In this document: positions 1-6,096 of the stretch, in pieces
How the letters are laid out: every line of letters begins with the position of its first letter
Numbering within the stretch: the stretch's first letter is position 1
Translations under genes and position numbers: made by a program
Notes under the pieces: generated by a model
What the model saw: only the letters and a program-made list of their open reading frames with translations
What the model was told of the DNA's origin: nothing
The model's database searches: none
Assembly: GCA_037441125.1 (NCBI GenBank)
Contig: JBBIST010000106.1
Span: 1 to 9,847 of the forward strand
Reading direction: 5' to 3'
From: JALHMQ01 sp037441125
Lineage (GTDB): Bacteria > Pseudomonadota > Gammaproteobacteria > Burkholderiales > Burkholderiaceae_F
DNA length: 9,847 bases

Positions 1-216
1 GTGCTGAGCGAACGCGAGTTCGAGGTGCTGCAGATGATCGCCCAGGGGCTGACCTCGGCGCAGATCGCCGAGCGCATCAACCGCTCGATCAAGAGTGTCG
101 AGGCCTACCGCACGTCGCTGCGCGCCAAGCTCGGCGCCAAGACCACGGTCGACCTGGCGCGCCTGGCGCTCGAGCACTTCCCGCACGTGCCGCGTTCGTC
201 GACGCCGCGCGCCTGA
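1..216 (+). CDS. Response regulator, LuxR/FixJ-type DNA-binding C-terminus (5' end outside window)
   Basis: The frame encodes a complete LuxR/NarL-type helix-turn-helix domain of about 60 residues. It opens with the family hallmark LSEREFEVLQ, continues with IAQGLTSAQIAERI, and has a recognition helix around SIKSVEAYRTSLRAKLGAK, followed by a short Arg/Pro/Ser tail and a TGA stop. The GTG at base 1 encodes the residue just before the conserved LSERE motif, so it is almost certainly an internal Val codon and the receiver or sensor domain lies upstream of the window. The protein is probably a two-component response regulator binding DNA in the cytoplasm, but a LuxR-type regulator with another N-terminal domain cannot be excluded. 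It converges on narL with 41 bp between the two stop codons. The HTH differs clearly from the NarL HTH next door, so it is not a recent duplicate. Its target is unknown. Confidence 0.85.
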   Translation: MLSEREFEVLQMIAQGLTSAQIAERINRSIKSVEAYRTSLRAKLGAKTTVDLARLALEHFPHVPRSSTPRA

Positions 217-241
217 GGCTGCCCGGGCGCAAGTTGCAGGT

Positions 242-254
242 GGCGCGCGGCGCC
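242..254. terminator. Short GC inverted repeat between two convergent genes (weak terminator candidate)
   Basis: GGCGC-GCG-GCGCC is a perfect 5-bp inverted repeat in the 41-bp gap between the convergent stop codons of the response regulator fragment and narL. A second small palindrome, GCCCGGGC, lies at 221-228. No T-run follows on either strand, so this is not a canonical intrinsic terminator. It is listed because the position is where a bidirectional terminator would be expected. Short GC palindromes are also common by chance at this base composition. Confidence 0.2.
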
Positions 255-257
255 GGC

Positions 258-914
258 TCAGCCCTGGCGTAGCCCGAGCTGCGTCGCCCACACCGCCGCT
301 TCGACGCGCGAGCGGAAGTTGAGCTTCTTCAGCAGGTGCTTGACGTGCACCTTGACCGTGCCCTCGGTGATCGCCAGCGTGCGCGCGATCAGCTTGTTCG
401 ACTGGCCTTCGGCCAGGCAGCGCAGCACCGACTGCTCGCGCTCGGTGAGCAGCGCCAGGTCGCGATCGGCCTTGCGCGAGCCGTCCTGCGCCTCGGCGCG
501 CAGCGCCGCCGCCAGCCGGCCGGCGAGCGCATCGCTGATCACGGTCTTGCCGGTGAGCGCCTGGCGCAGGCTCTCGAGCAGGTGCTCGGGTTCCATGTCC
601 TTGAGCAGGTAGCCGTCGGCGCCGGCGCGGATCGCCTGCATCAGGTCATCGGGCGCGTCCGAGACGGTGAGCATGACCACGCGCCGGCCGGCGTCCTCCT
701 CCTTGAGCGCCGAGAGGATGTCGATGCCCGACTCGCCTTTCAGGTTCAGGTCGAGCAGGATCAGATCGGGCTCATGCGCGCGCGCCAGCGCCAGGGCGCC
801 GGCCTGATCGGCCGCCTCGCCCACCAGTTCGATCTCGGGATCCATCGCCAGCAGTTGCGCCACGCCGCGCCGAAACAGCGGGTGGTCGTCGACGATCAGG
901 ACGGTGTTCGGCAC
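258..914 (-). CDS. narL: Nitrate/nitrite response regulator NarL
   Basis: A 218-residue response regulator, the usual NarL length. The receiver domain (about 1-120) shows the acidic pair Asp9/Asp10 in LIVDDHP, the phospho-acceptor Asp55 in LLDLN, Thr83 in MLTVSD and Lys105 in YLLKD. A linker of about 35 residues leads to the LuxR-type HTH (about 155-215), opening with LTEREQSVLRCLAEG. The recognition helix contains TVKVHVK, placing Lys188, Val189 and Lys192 at the same numbers as the DNA-contacting residues of E. coli NarL; this predicts binding to TACYNMT-type heptamers. The start is a GTG at 914-912 with GGAG eight bases upstream; no ATG is available before residue 24, which would cut into the receiver. 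The gene lies 59 bp downstream of narX on the same strand and is surely its cognate partner. NarL-P would activate the nar genes under nitrate. Confidence 0.97.
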   Translation of the reverse strand: MPNTVLIVDDHPLFRRGVAQLLAMDPEIELVGEAADQAGALALARAHEPDLILLDLNLKGESGIDILSALKEEDAGRRVVMLTVSDAPDDLMQAIRAGADGYLLKDMEPEHLLESLRQALTGKTVISDALAGRLAAALRAEAQDGSRKADRDLALLTEREQSVLRCLAEGQSNKLIARTLAITEGTVKVHVKHLLKKLNFRSRVEAAVWATQLGLRQG

Positions 915-922
915 GCAGCAAT

Positions 923-929
923 CTCCGTT
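923..929 (-). promoter_or_regulatory. Ribosome binding site that fixes the narL GTG start
   Basis: Read on the minus strand the sequence is AACGGAG, eight bases before the GTG codon at 914-912. The encoded protein then begins PNTVLIVDDHP, exactly where a receiver domain should begin. The same reading frame stays open far upstream through an out-of-frame part of narX, so the ribosome binding site is what defines the start. Confidence 0.7.
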
Positions 930-931
930 GT

Positions 932-952
932 CTTCTTCGGGCGCCGAAAAAA
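932..952 (-). other. Intercistronic RNA hairpin between narX and narL
   Basis: On the minus-strand transcript, UUUUUUCGG and CCGAAGAAG can pair as a 9-bp stem (seven Watson-Crick pairs and two G-U pairs) around a 3-nt CGC loop. It starts 21 bases after the narX stop codon and ends just before the narL ribosome binding site. The U-run forms the 5' arm rather than following the stem, so it does not resemble an intrinsic terminator. A role in mRNA processing or in setting narL translation relative to narX is possible but is inference only. Confidence 0.4.
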
Positions 953-973
953 CGCCAACTGCGAACTGTAACG

Positions 974-2965
974 CTACGGCAGCGGCGCCGCAGCGACCTG
1001 CGGCGCACGCTCCCGCGCCACCGCCGGCTCGACTTCCGGCTCGACCGTCGGCGCCGCGGCAGCGACCGGCGCCGCGGCTTCGGCCGGCCCATCGAGGCGC
1101 AGCCGCAGCCGCACCGCGGTTCCGCCCTGCGGCCGGCGCTCGATCGCCAGTTCGCCGCCGAGGATCTGCGCGCGGTCGCGCATGATCGCCAGCCCGAAGT
1201 GTTGGCGCGGCGACTCCAGGGAGCTGATGCCGATGCCGTCGTCCTCGACCGCGACCTCGATCGCGCGCGCGCCGCCGGCGTCGTGCTCGCGCACCAGCCG
1301 CACCCAGGCGTGGCGCGCGCGCGCGTGATGCTCGACGTTGGCCAGCGCCTCGCGCACGATCTGCAGCACGTGGATCTGCTGGTTGGCGCTCAACTCGAGC
1401 CCGACCAGTTCGTTGCGCAGGTCGGCGCCGATGCCGGTGCGGGCGCGAAACTCGGCCACCGCCTCGGCCAGCGCCGGACCGAGGCCCTTGCCGGCAAGCT
1501 GCAGGCGGAAGGTGGTGAGCAGCTCGCGCAACTGCCGGTACGCGGTGGCCAACCCGTCGCGCAGTTCCTGCACCACTGCGCGCGCGTCGGCGTTGCGCGC
1601 CGGCTCGCCACCGGGCTCGGGGCGCAGCAACTGACCCAGGCGCGCGATCTGGATCTTGCTGTACGACAGCGACTGCGCCAGCGAATCGTGCAACTCGCGC
1701 GCGATTGCAGAACGCTCCTCGAGCAGCGCCAGCCGCCGATGCTCGTCGCGTGCCTGCTCGGCGGCGAGCGCCGAGCCGAGGTGGCGGCCGACCGTCTGTG
1801 CCAGCGCCATCTGCCACGGCTCGAGCGACTGCCCGGGCGCCAGTTGCACCGCCATCACGCCGAGCTGGCGCTCGCCGTCGAGCAGCGGCAGCGACACGAT
1901 ACGGCGCCGGAAGCCGGCCGCCGCCTGCGGCTCGCTCCAGACCACGGTGGCCTCGTCGATGCAGCCCTGGCAGCGCACCTTGTCGCAGATGGAACCGGGC
2001 GTGTCCTCGCACTGCGCCAGCGGAAAACCGGCGCTGCCGGTGGCGTCGCGGGCGCAGATCACGACCCCCTCGGCAACGAGCACGCGCTGGACGCTGGCCG
2101 CGACCCGGCGCAACGTGCCCGGCTCCAGATGCGGCGACGCGAGCTCGCGCGCAGTCTCGTACAGCAGCGACAGCGACTGGTTCTTGCGCGCCAGATCGCC
2201 GGTCTTGGCCTCGATCTGCGCTTCCAGCGACCCGTACAGCCGGCCCAGCTCCTCGACCATGTGGTTGAAGTCGGCGGCCAGGCGACCGATCTCGTCCGGG
2301 CTGTCGGCCTCGGCGCGGGCGCTGAAGTCGCGGCCGCGCACCGCCTGCGCCGCGCGACCGAGATCGTTGATCGGCTGGGACACCTGCACGTCGAGGACGA
2401 ACACCGCCGCCAGCACCAGCACCAGGATCACGAACAGCGCCGCCGCCAGCACCGCCTGCAGGCTGTGGATGCGCGACTCCAGATCGGTCTCGAGCAGCAC
2501 CACCAGGCGGTCGACGTCGGCCACGAACGGGTGCACGCGCTGCAGGAAGACGTCGCGCGCGGCGGCATCGTGGGCGGCGGCGCGCGCCAGCGGCCGCAGC
2601 GACTGCCACTGCGCCTCGATGCGCTCGTAGGCGGCACGCAGCGCCGAGGCGGGTGAACGCGGCAGCGCCTCGAGCAGGCGCGGATTGACCAGCCGACGCT
2701 CGAAGGCGGCGATCTCGGTCTCGATCGCCTCTGCGCGCCGCGCCGGGTCGCTGCGCGGATCGGCGACCTCGGCCACGCGCGTCGCCAGCAGGTACGACTG
2801 CATGCGCATCGAGCCGGCGATGTTGATCGCCGCGCCCTTGCCGGTCGAACCCTCGGTGGCCACCACCGCAGCGAGCACGATCGCGACCGCGACCAGCGTG
2901 ATCGCGCCCAGCACCGCCCCCACCCGCAGCAGGGTCGATTCGTGCCAAGCCTTGCGTAGCTTCAT
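974..2965 (-). CDS. narX: Nitrate/nitrite sensor histidine kinase NarX
   Basis: A 663-residue inner-membrane sensor kinase, somewhat longer than E. coli NarX. A first transmembrane segment (about 13-36) is followed by the nitrate-binding P-box at about 42-59 (GKGAAINIAGSMRMQSY) and a helical periplasmic domain. A second transmembrane segment (about 170-192) leads to a HAMP domain (about 192-245), a signalling helix and a GAF-like central module. That module carries five cysteines (304, 319, 327, 332, 335). The HisKA_3 domain has phospho-acceptor His426 in ARELHDSLAQS. The ATPase domain shows an N-box around Asn543 (REALANVEHHARA), a G-box (VEDDGIGI, 573-580) and HFGLAIMRDRA. Residues from about 625 form an Ala/Pro/Glu/Val-rich tail. 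The ATG at 2965 has AAGG about seven bases upstream. It signals to NarL, encoded 59 bp downstream. The P-box separates it from generic NarL-family kinases; NarQ is a less likely alternative given the narL neighbour. Confidence 0.97.
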   Translation of the reverse strand: MKLRKAWHESTLLRVGAVLGAITLVAVAIVLAAVVATEGSTGKGAAINIAGSMRMQSYLLATRVAEVADPRSDPARRAEAIETEIAAFERRLVNPRLLEALPRSPASALRAAYERIEAQWQSLRPLARAAAHDAAARDVFLQRVHPFVADVDRLVVLLETDLESRIHSLQAVLAAALFVILVLVLAAVFVLDVQVSQPINDLGRAAQAVRGRDFSARAEADSPDEIGRLAADFNHMVEELGRLYGSLEAQIEAKTGDLARKNQSLSLLYETARELASPHLEPGTLRRVAASVQRVLVAEGVVICARDATGSAGFPLAQCEDTPGSICDKVRCQGCIDEATVVWSEPQAAAGFRRRIVSLPLLDGERQLGVMAVQLAPGQSLEPWQMALAQTVGRHLGSALAAEQARDEHRRLALLEERSAIARELHDSLAQSLSYSKIQIARLGQLLRPEPGGEPARNADARAVVQELRDGLATAYRQLRELLTTFRLQLAGKGLGPALAEAVAEFRARTGIGADLRNELVGLELSANQQIHVLQIVREALANVEHHARARHAWVRLVREHDAGGARAIEVAVEDDGIGISSLESPRQHFGLAIMRDRAQILGGELAIERRPQGGTAVRLRLRLDGPAEAAAPVAAAAPTVEPEVEPAVARERAPQVAAAPLP

Positions 2966-2998
2966 CGCGGGACCTTACTGGGTCTGACCGGCGCAGCG

Positions 2999-3012
2999 CT
3001 GACTCAGGTCAA
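2999..3012 (-). promoter_or_regulatory. FNR/ANR-like box facing narX
   Basis: On the minus strand it reads TTGACCTGAGTCAG. Against the FNR consensus TTGAT-N4-ATCAA it matches 7 of 10 informative bases and keeps the TGA/TCA core. It is the near twin of the box at 3197-3210, differing at two positions. Its centre is about 41 bases from the narX ATG, so a standard class II promoter (box centred at -41.5) would start transcription essentially at the start codon. Either the transcript is nearly leaderless or the site works in another way, for instance as a repressor or auxiliary site. No good -10 element is visible. Confidence 0.4.
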
Positions 3013-3117
3013 TGCGCGCCCGATGCGCGCGCGACAGCCTGCGCGACGGCAGCGTGTCCGGCAGCCAGCGGCCCGCGCACAGGCCAGCCCCGGGGCCGTC
3101 TGCCCGAGGTCACCCGG

Positions 3118-3124
3118 CTGGGTA
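3118..3124 (-). promoter_or_regulatory. NarL-type heptamer half-site
   Basis: The minus strand reads TACCCAG, matching TACYNMT at six of seven positions. The same octamer (CTGGGTAG on the plus strand) recurs 35 bp to the right inside the paired site at 3144-3159. No partner heptamer sits at the two-base spacing, so this would be a lone half-site of the kind NarL, but not NarP, can use. Confidence 0.3.
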
Positions 3125-3143
3125 GTGCCCGGCCGCCGGCGCC

Positions 3144-3159
3144 TACATCGGCCTGGGTA
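3144..3159. promoter_or_regulatory. NarL-like 7-2-7 inverted heptamer site upstream of narK1
   Basis: TACATCG-GC-CTGGGTA has the tail-to-tail 7-2-7 geometry of NarL/NarP operators (consensus TACYNMT-N2-AKNRGTA). The left heptamer matches five of seven positions and the right one six of seven. Its centre lies about 93 bases upstream of the transcription start predicted from the FNR-like box, a plausible activator position. The NarL in this window keeps the E. coli DNA-contact residues, so the E. coli consensus should apply. The site overlaps another inverted repeat, CGGCCTGGGTAGGCCG (3149-3164), which is a competing explanation for the symmetry. Confidence 0.45.
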
Positions 3160-3196
3160 GGCCGCGTACACCGCAGGTAGCGGCGACTGGTGCGCG

Positions 3197-3245
3197 TTGA
3201 CCTGCATCAGTCGCCGGCCCCGGCGCACGCCCAAAGTGCGGCGCG
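3197..3245 (+). promoter_or_regulatory. FNR/ANR-type class II promoter of the narK1-narK2-narG operon
   Basis: TTGACCTGCATCAG (3197-3210) matches the FNR consensus TTGAT-N4-ATCAA at 8 of 10 informative bases. If it is centred at -41.5, transcription starts near 3245. A weak but correctly placed -10-like hexamer, CAAAGT, lies at 3232-3237, one of the few A/T-richer spots in this stretch. There is no convincing sigma-70 -35/-10 pair, as expected for an activator-dependent promoter. The leader would be about 72 nt. The box is well supported; the exact start site is inferred. Confidence 0.6.
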
Positions 3246-3272
3246 CCAGGCAGTCGCGGCCGCGGGCACCCC

Positions 3273-3299
3273 CGGCGCCAGCGGCGATCGCCGGCGCCG
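3273..3299 (+). other. GC-rich leader hairpin upstream of narK1
   Basis: CGGCGCC (3273-3279) and GGCGCCG (3293-3299) form a perfect 7-bp stem. Inside it, after a 3-nt bulge on the left arm, is the palindrome GGCGATCGCC (3283-3292). The structure ends four bases before the AAGGAGA ribosome binding site and falls in the predicted 5' leader. It lacks a T-run, so it is not an intrinsic terminator. It could affect leader stability or ribosome access, or be a by-product of high GC. Confidence 0.35.
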
Positions 3300-3303
3300 A
3301 TCC

Positions 3304-3310
3304 AAGGAGA
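3304..3310 (+). promoter_or_regulatory. Ribosome binding site that fixes the narK1 start
   Basis: AAGGAGA is a near-perfect Shine-Dalgarno sequence six bases before the ATG at 3317. It decides between this start and an in-frame ATG at 3197 that lies inside the FNR-like box and would add 40 non-transporter residues rich in Arg and Pro. Confidence 0.85.
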
Positions 3311-3316
3311 CGGTTC

Positions 3317-4627
3317 ATGGCTTCATCCGGCACCAGCACTGCGGTCCCGAGCGAGAGCGGCCGGCGCAGCAAGCAGTGGTCGGTGCTGATCGCCAGCATG
3401 CTTGCGTTCACCGTGTGCTTCATGGTGTGGACGATGTTCGGCGTGATCGGCGTGCCGATCCGCAAGACGCTGAACCTGAGCGCCACCCAGTTCGGCGTCC
3501 TGGTGGCGATGCCGGTGCTCACCGGCGCCCTGATCCGGGTGCCGCTGGGAATGTGGTGCGACAAGTACGGCGGCCGCATCGTGTTGTTCGTGCTGATGCT
3601 GTCGACCGTGATCCCGATCTGGTTGATCAGCTACGCAAGCGAATTCTGGCACTTCCTGGTGCTGGGTCTGTTCGTCGGCGCCGCCGGCGGCTCATTCTCG
3701 GTCGGCACGCCGTACGTCGCGCGCTGGTTCGACAAGCCGCAGCAGGGCTTCGCGATGGGCTTCTTCGGCGTCGGCAACAGCGGTGCCGCGGTGACCAAGT
3801 TCGTCGCCCCGGTGCTGCTCGTGGCCTACGGCTGGACCATGGTGCCGCAGGTCTACGCCGTGTCGATGCTGATCATGGCGCTGCTGTTCTGGTTCTTCAC
3901 CTACCACGACCCGCGCCACCTGGTCGACTCGAAGATCACCTGGCGCCAGCAGTTGTCGGTGTTGCGCGACCCGACGGTCTGGAAGTACTGCCAGTACTAC
4001 TCGATCGTGTTCGGCGCCTACGTCGCGCTCGCCCTGTGGATGACGCAGTACTACATCGGCGAGTTCGGGCTCGACATCCGCGTCGCGGCGCTGCTGGCGG
4101 CCGCCTTCTCGCTGCCCGGCGGGGTGCTGCGCGCGATCGGCGGCTGGATGAGCGACAAGTGGGGCGCGCACAAGGTCACCTGGTGGGTGCTGTGGGTGAG
4201 CTGGATCTGCCTGTTCCTGCTGTCGTATCCGGCCACCACCTACACGATCCAGACCACCGAAGGTCCGTGGACCTTCACGCTCGCGCACAACCTGTGGACG
4301 TTCACGATCCTGCTGTTCGTCCTCGGTGTGGCCTCGGCCTTCGGCAAGGCCTCGGTGTTCAAGTACATCTCCGACGAGTACCCGCACAACATCGGCGTGG
4401 TCTCGGGCGTGGTCGGCATGGCCGGCGCGCTGGCCGCTTTCCTGCTGCCGATCATGTTCGGCGCCCTGATGGACCTGACCGGCATCCGTTCGACCGCCTT
4501 CATGTTGCTGTTCGGCGTGGTCTGGGTGTCGCTGATCTGGATGTATCGGACCGAAATGGGCCGCTACGACGTGCTGCACGAGCGCGCCGTGAACGGTCCG
4601 GCGCCGCAGGCCGCCAGCGGCCGCTGA
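3317..4627 (+). CDS. narK1: Nitrate/nitrite transporter, NarK1 type (MFS)
   Basis: A 436-residue major facilitator superfamily protein with about 12 hydrophobic segments between residues 20 and 412. The paired substrate arginines of the NarK family are visible: Arg74 in GALIRVPLG and Arg272 in GGVLRAIGGWMSDKWG. The first nitrate signature is at about 148-162 (GFFGVGNSGAAVTKF) and the second at about 360-378 (GVVSGVVGMAGALAAFLLP). Compared with its neighbour it lacks the long N-terminal lead-in and the extended TM5-TM6 loop, which fits the NarK1 branch, usually assigned to proton-coupled nitrate import; that assignment is from family knowledge, not from residues unique to it. It is the first gene of the rightward operon, separated from narK2 by 30 bp, and would be induced by low oxygen and nitrate. 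Confidence 0.95.
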   Translation: MASSGTSTAVPSESGRRSKQWSVLIASMLAFTVCFMVWTMFGVIGVPIRKTLNLSATQFGVLVAMPVLTGALIRVPLGMWCDKYGGRIVLFVLMLSTVIPIWLISYASEFWHFLVLGLFVGAAGGSFSVGTPYVARWFDKPQQGFAMGFFGVGNSGAAVTKFVAPVLLVAYGWTMVPQVYAVSMLIMALLFWFFTYHDPRHLVDSKITWRQQLSVLRDPTVWKYCQYYSIVFGAYVALALWMTQYYIGEFGLDIRVAALLAAAFSLPGGVLRAIGGWMSDKWGAHKVTWWVLWVSWICLFLLSYPATTYTIQTTEGPWTFTLAHNLWTFTILLFVLGVASAFGKASVFKYISDEYPHNIGVVSGVVGMAGALAAFLLPIMFGALMDLTGIRSTAFMLLFGVVWVSLIWMYRTEMGRYDVLHERAVNGPAPQAASGR

Positions 4628-4657
4628 CCGCCACCTTCCACCCCGGAGAACACAACG

Positions 4658-6037
4658 ATGAACTCTGCTCCTACCGCCGGCGGCCGCGCCGGCTTCTTCG
4701 ACGTCGCCGAGTGGCGGCCCGAGGATCCGGTCTTCTGGAACGCCAACAAGGGCTTCGCGCTGCGCACGCTGGTGATCGCCTTCCTGGCGCTGCACCTGGC
4801 GTTCGCGGTCTGGTTCACCTGGAGCGCGCTCGTCGTGCGCCTGCCGGGCCTGGGCTTCCAACTCACGGTCGACCAGCGCTTCTGGCTGCCGGCAATGGCG
4901 CTGCTGATGGGGGCGATCGCGCGCTTCCCGCACTCGTTCCTGGTGCTGAAGATCGGCGGCATGTGGACCACCTTCATCTTCACCGTGGCGCTGCTGATTC
5001 CCATCTTTGGCATCGCCCACGTGGTGCAGGACCCGACCACACCGTTTTCGACCCTGCTCTTCTGGGCCGGGGTCGCGGGCTTCTGCGCCGGCGGCCAGAT
5101 CTCGTCGACCGCGGCCAACATCAGCCTGTGGTTTCCGAAGCGCATCGGCGGCACCGCGCTCGGCTTCACGATCGGCTTCGGCAACCTCGGCGCCTCGACG
5201 GCGCAGTTCCTGGTACCGGCGGTGATCGTGCTCGGCCTGTTCGGCGCCGTCGCCGGCGATCCGATGACCTTCACGATCATCGACCCAAAGACCAAGCAAG
5301 TGCTGCGCGAACTGCAGATGTGGCCGCAGAACGCCGCCTATATCTGGCTGATCCCGACCTTGATCCTGTCCGTCTTGGTGCTGTTCGGCATGAAGAACCA
5401 CCCGGCGCGCGGCTCCTTCGTCGAGCAGTTCCGGATCGTCAACCTCAAGCACACCTGGATCCAGACCATCCTCTACACCTTCACCTTCGGGACGTTTTCC
5501 GGCTTCGCCGCCTCGACGCCGCTGCTGATCCGCGAGACCTTCGGCAAGCTGCCGGACGCGCCCGATCCGCTCTCGTACGCCTGGATCGGACCGATGGTCG
5601 GCGCGCTGATCCGGCCGATCGGCGGCATGCTGTCGGACAAGTTCGGCGGCTCGAACATGACGATGCTCGTGTTCTTGATCATGGGCAGTTCGGCCATCGG
5701 CCTGACCTTCCTGTCGGCGCCGACCTCGGCGGCGCAGTTCCAGATGTTCTTCATCGTGCTGCTGGGCATTTTCTTCGGCGCCGGCATCGGCAACGCCAGC
5801 GTGTTCAAGCAGATCGTCATGATCTTCGATCCCAAGCAGGCCGGTCCGGTGCTCGGCTTCACCGCGGCGATGGCGGTGCTGCTGCTGGGCTTCTTCGTGC
5901 CGATCATCTTCGGCCGCTCGTTCGCCGCCACCGGCAGCCCGAACGCCGCGCTGTGGTTCTTCGCCGCGCTGTACGGCGTCGGCATCCTGCTCAACTACTG
6001 GTACTACTGGCGCAGCGGCGCCGAGAAGCCCTGCTGA
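4658..6037 (+). CDS. narK2: Nitrate/nitrite transporter, NarK2 type (MFS antiporter branch)
   Basis: A 459-residue 12-helix transporter closer to E. coli NarK than to the upstream paralogue. It shares the soluble lead-in (DPVFW) and the block WSALVVRLPGLGF at the end of TM1. The substrate-binding arginines are Arg89 in GAIARFPHSF, the same number as in E. coli NarK, and Arg319 in GALIRPIGGMLSDKFGG. The first nitrate signature is at about 172-183 with Asn176 (IGFGNLGASTAQ); the second is near 400-415. Tyr273 in ILYTFTFGTF is at the place of the E. coli substrate-site tyrosine. The family exchanges nitrate for nitrite, so it would remove the nitrite made by NarG. The ATG follows GGAGAA by seven bases. 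It is cotranscribed with narK1 and precedes narG by 155 bp. The pair is separate here, not fused as in Paracoccus. Confidence 0.95.
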   Translation: MNSAPTAGGRAGFFDVAEWRPEDPVFWNANKGFALRTLVIAFLALHLAFAVWFTWSALVVRLPGLGFQLTVDQRFWLPAMALLMGAIARFPHSFLVLKIGGMWTTFIFTVALLIPIFGIAHVVQDPTTPFSTLLFWAGVAGFCAGGQISSTAANISLWFPKRIGGTALGFTIGFGNLGASTAQFLVPAVIVLGLFGAVAGDPMTFTIIDPKTKQVLRELQMWPQNAAYIWLIPTLILSVLVLFGMKNHPARGSFVEQFRIVNLKHTWIQTILYTFTFGTFSGFAASTPLLIRETFGKLPDAPDPLSYAWIGPMVGALIRPIGGMLSDKFGGSNMTMLVFLIMGSSAIGLTFLSAPTSAAQFQMFFIVLLGIFFGAGIGNASVFKQIVMIFDPKQAGPVLGFTAAMAVLLLGFFVPIIFGRSFAATGSPNAALWFFAALYGVGILLNYWYYWRSGAEKPC

Positions 6038-6096
6038 GCAGGCCCGAGACGCCGCCCACCAACGCATGACCGCGCCGCGCGCCGACCGCTGCCCCC

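Larger units (their letters stand above)
2966..3316. promoter_or_regulatory. Divergent narX / narK1 control region
   Basis: This 351-bp gap between two divergent start codons contains no credible gene. It carries two FNR/ANR-like boxes (2999-3012 and 3197-3210), a NarL-like inverted heptamer pair (3144-3159), a further heptamer half-site (3118-3124), a GC hairpin (3273-3299) and the narK1 ribosome binding site (3304-3310). In related nitrate respiration loci the equivalent region integrates anaerobiosis (FNR/ANR) and nitrate (NarL). The short reading frames extending into it are not supported by ribosome binding sites or protein character. Confidence 0.75.

Noticed and set aside
944..952. T-run in the narX-narL gap as an intrinsic terminator
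   Set aside because: On the narXL transcript the U-run is the 5' arm of the hairpin, not a tail after it, so it does not have terminator order.
1199..2656. Plus-strand open frame opposite narX (about 485 codons)
   Set aside because: Antisense shadow with Arg/Gln/His-rich repetitive composition and no supporting start signal.
258..2948. A single 896-codon minus-strand protein containing NarL at its C-terminus
   Set aside because: The part upstream of 914 is a low-complexity shadow frame of narX. Only the section from the GTG at 914 is coding, with its own ribosome binding site. It is not a NarX-NarL fusion.
3197..3316. An N-terminal extension of narK1 from an upstream in-frame ATG
   Set aside because: The ATG overlaps the FNR-like box and lacks a ribosome binding site, and the added residues do not resemble the family N-terminus. 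The ATG at 3317 has AAGGAGA at ideal spacing.
3190..6069. Plus-strand open frame of about 959 codons across the narK genes
   Set aside because: Out-of-frame shadow; its Arg-rich translation lacks membrane segments, whereas the other frame encodes two clear NarK transporters with good ribosome binding sites.
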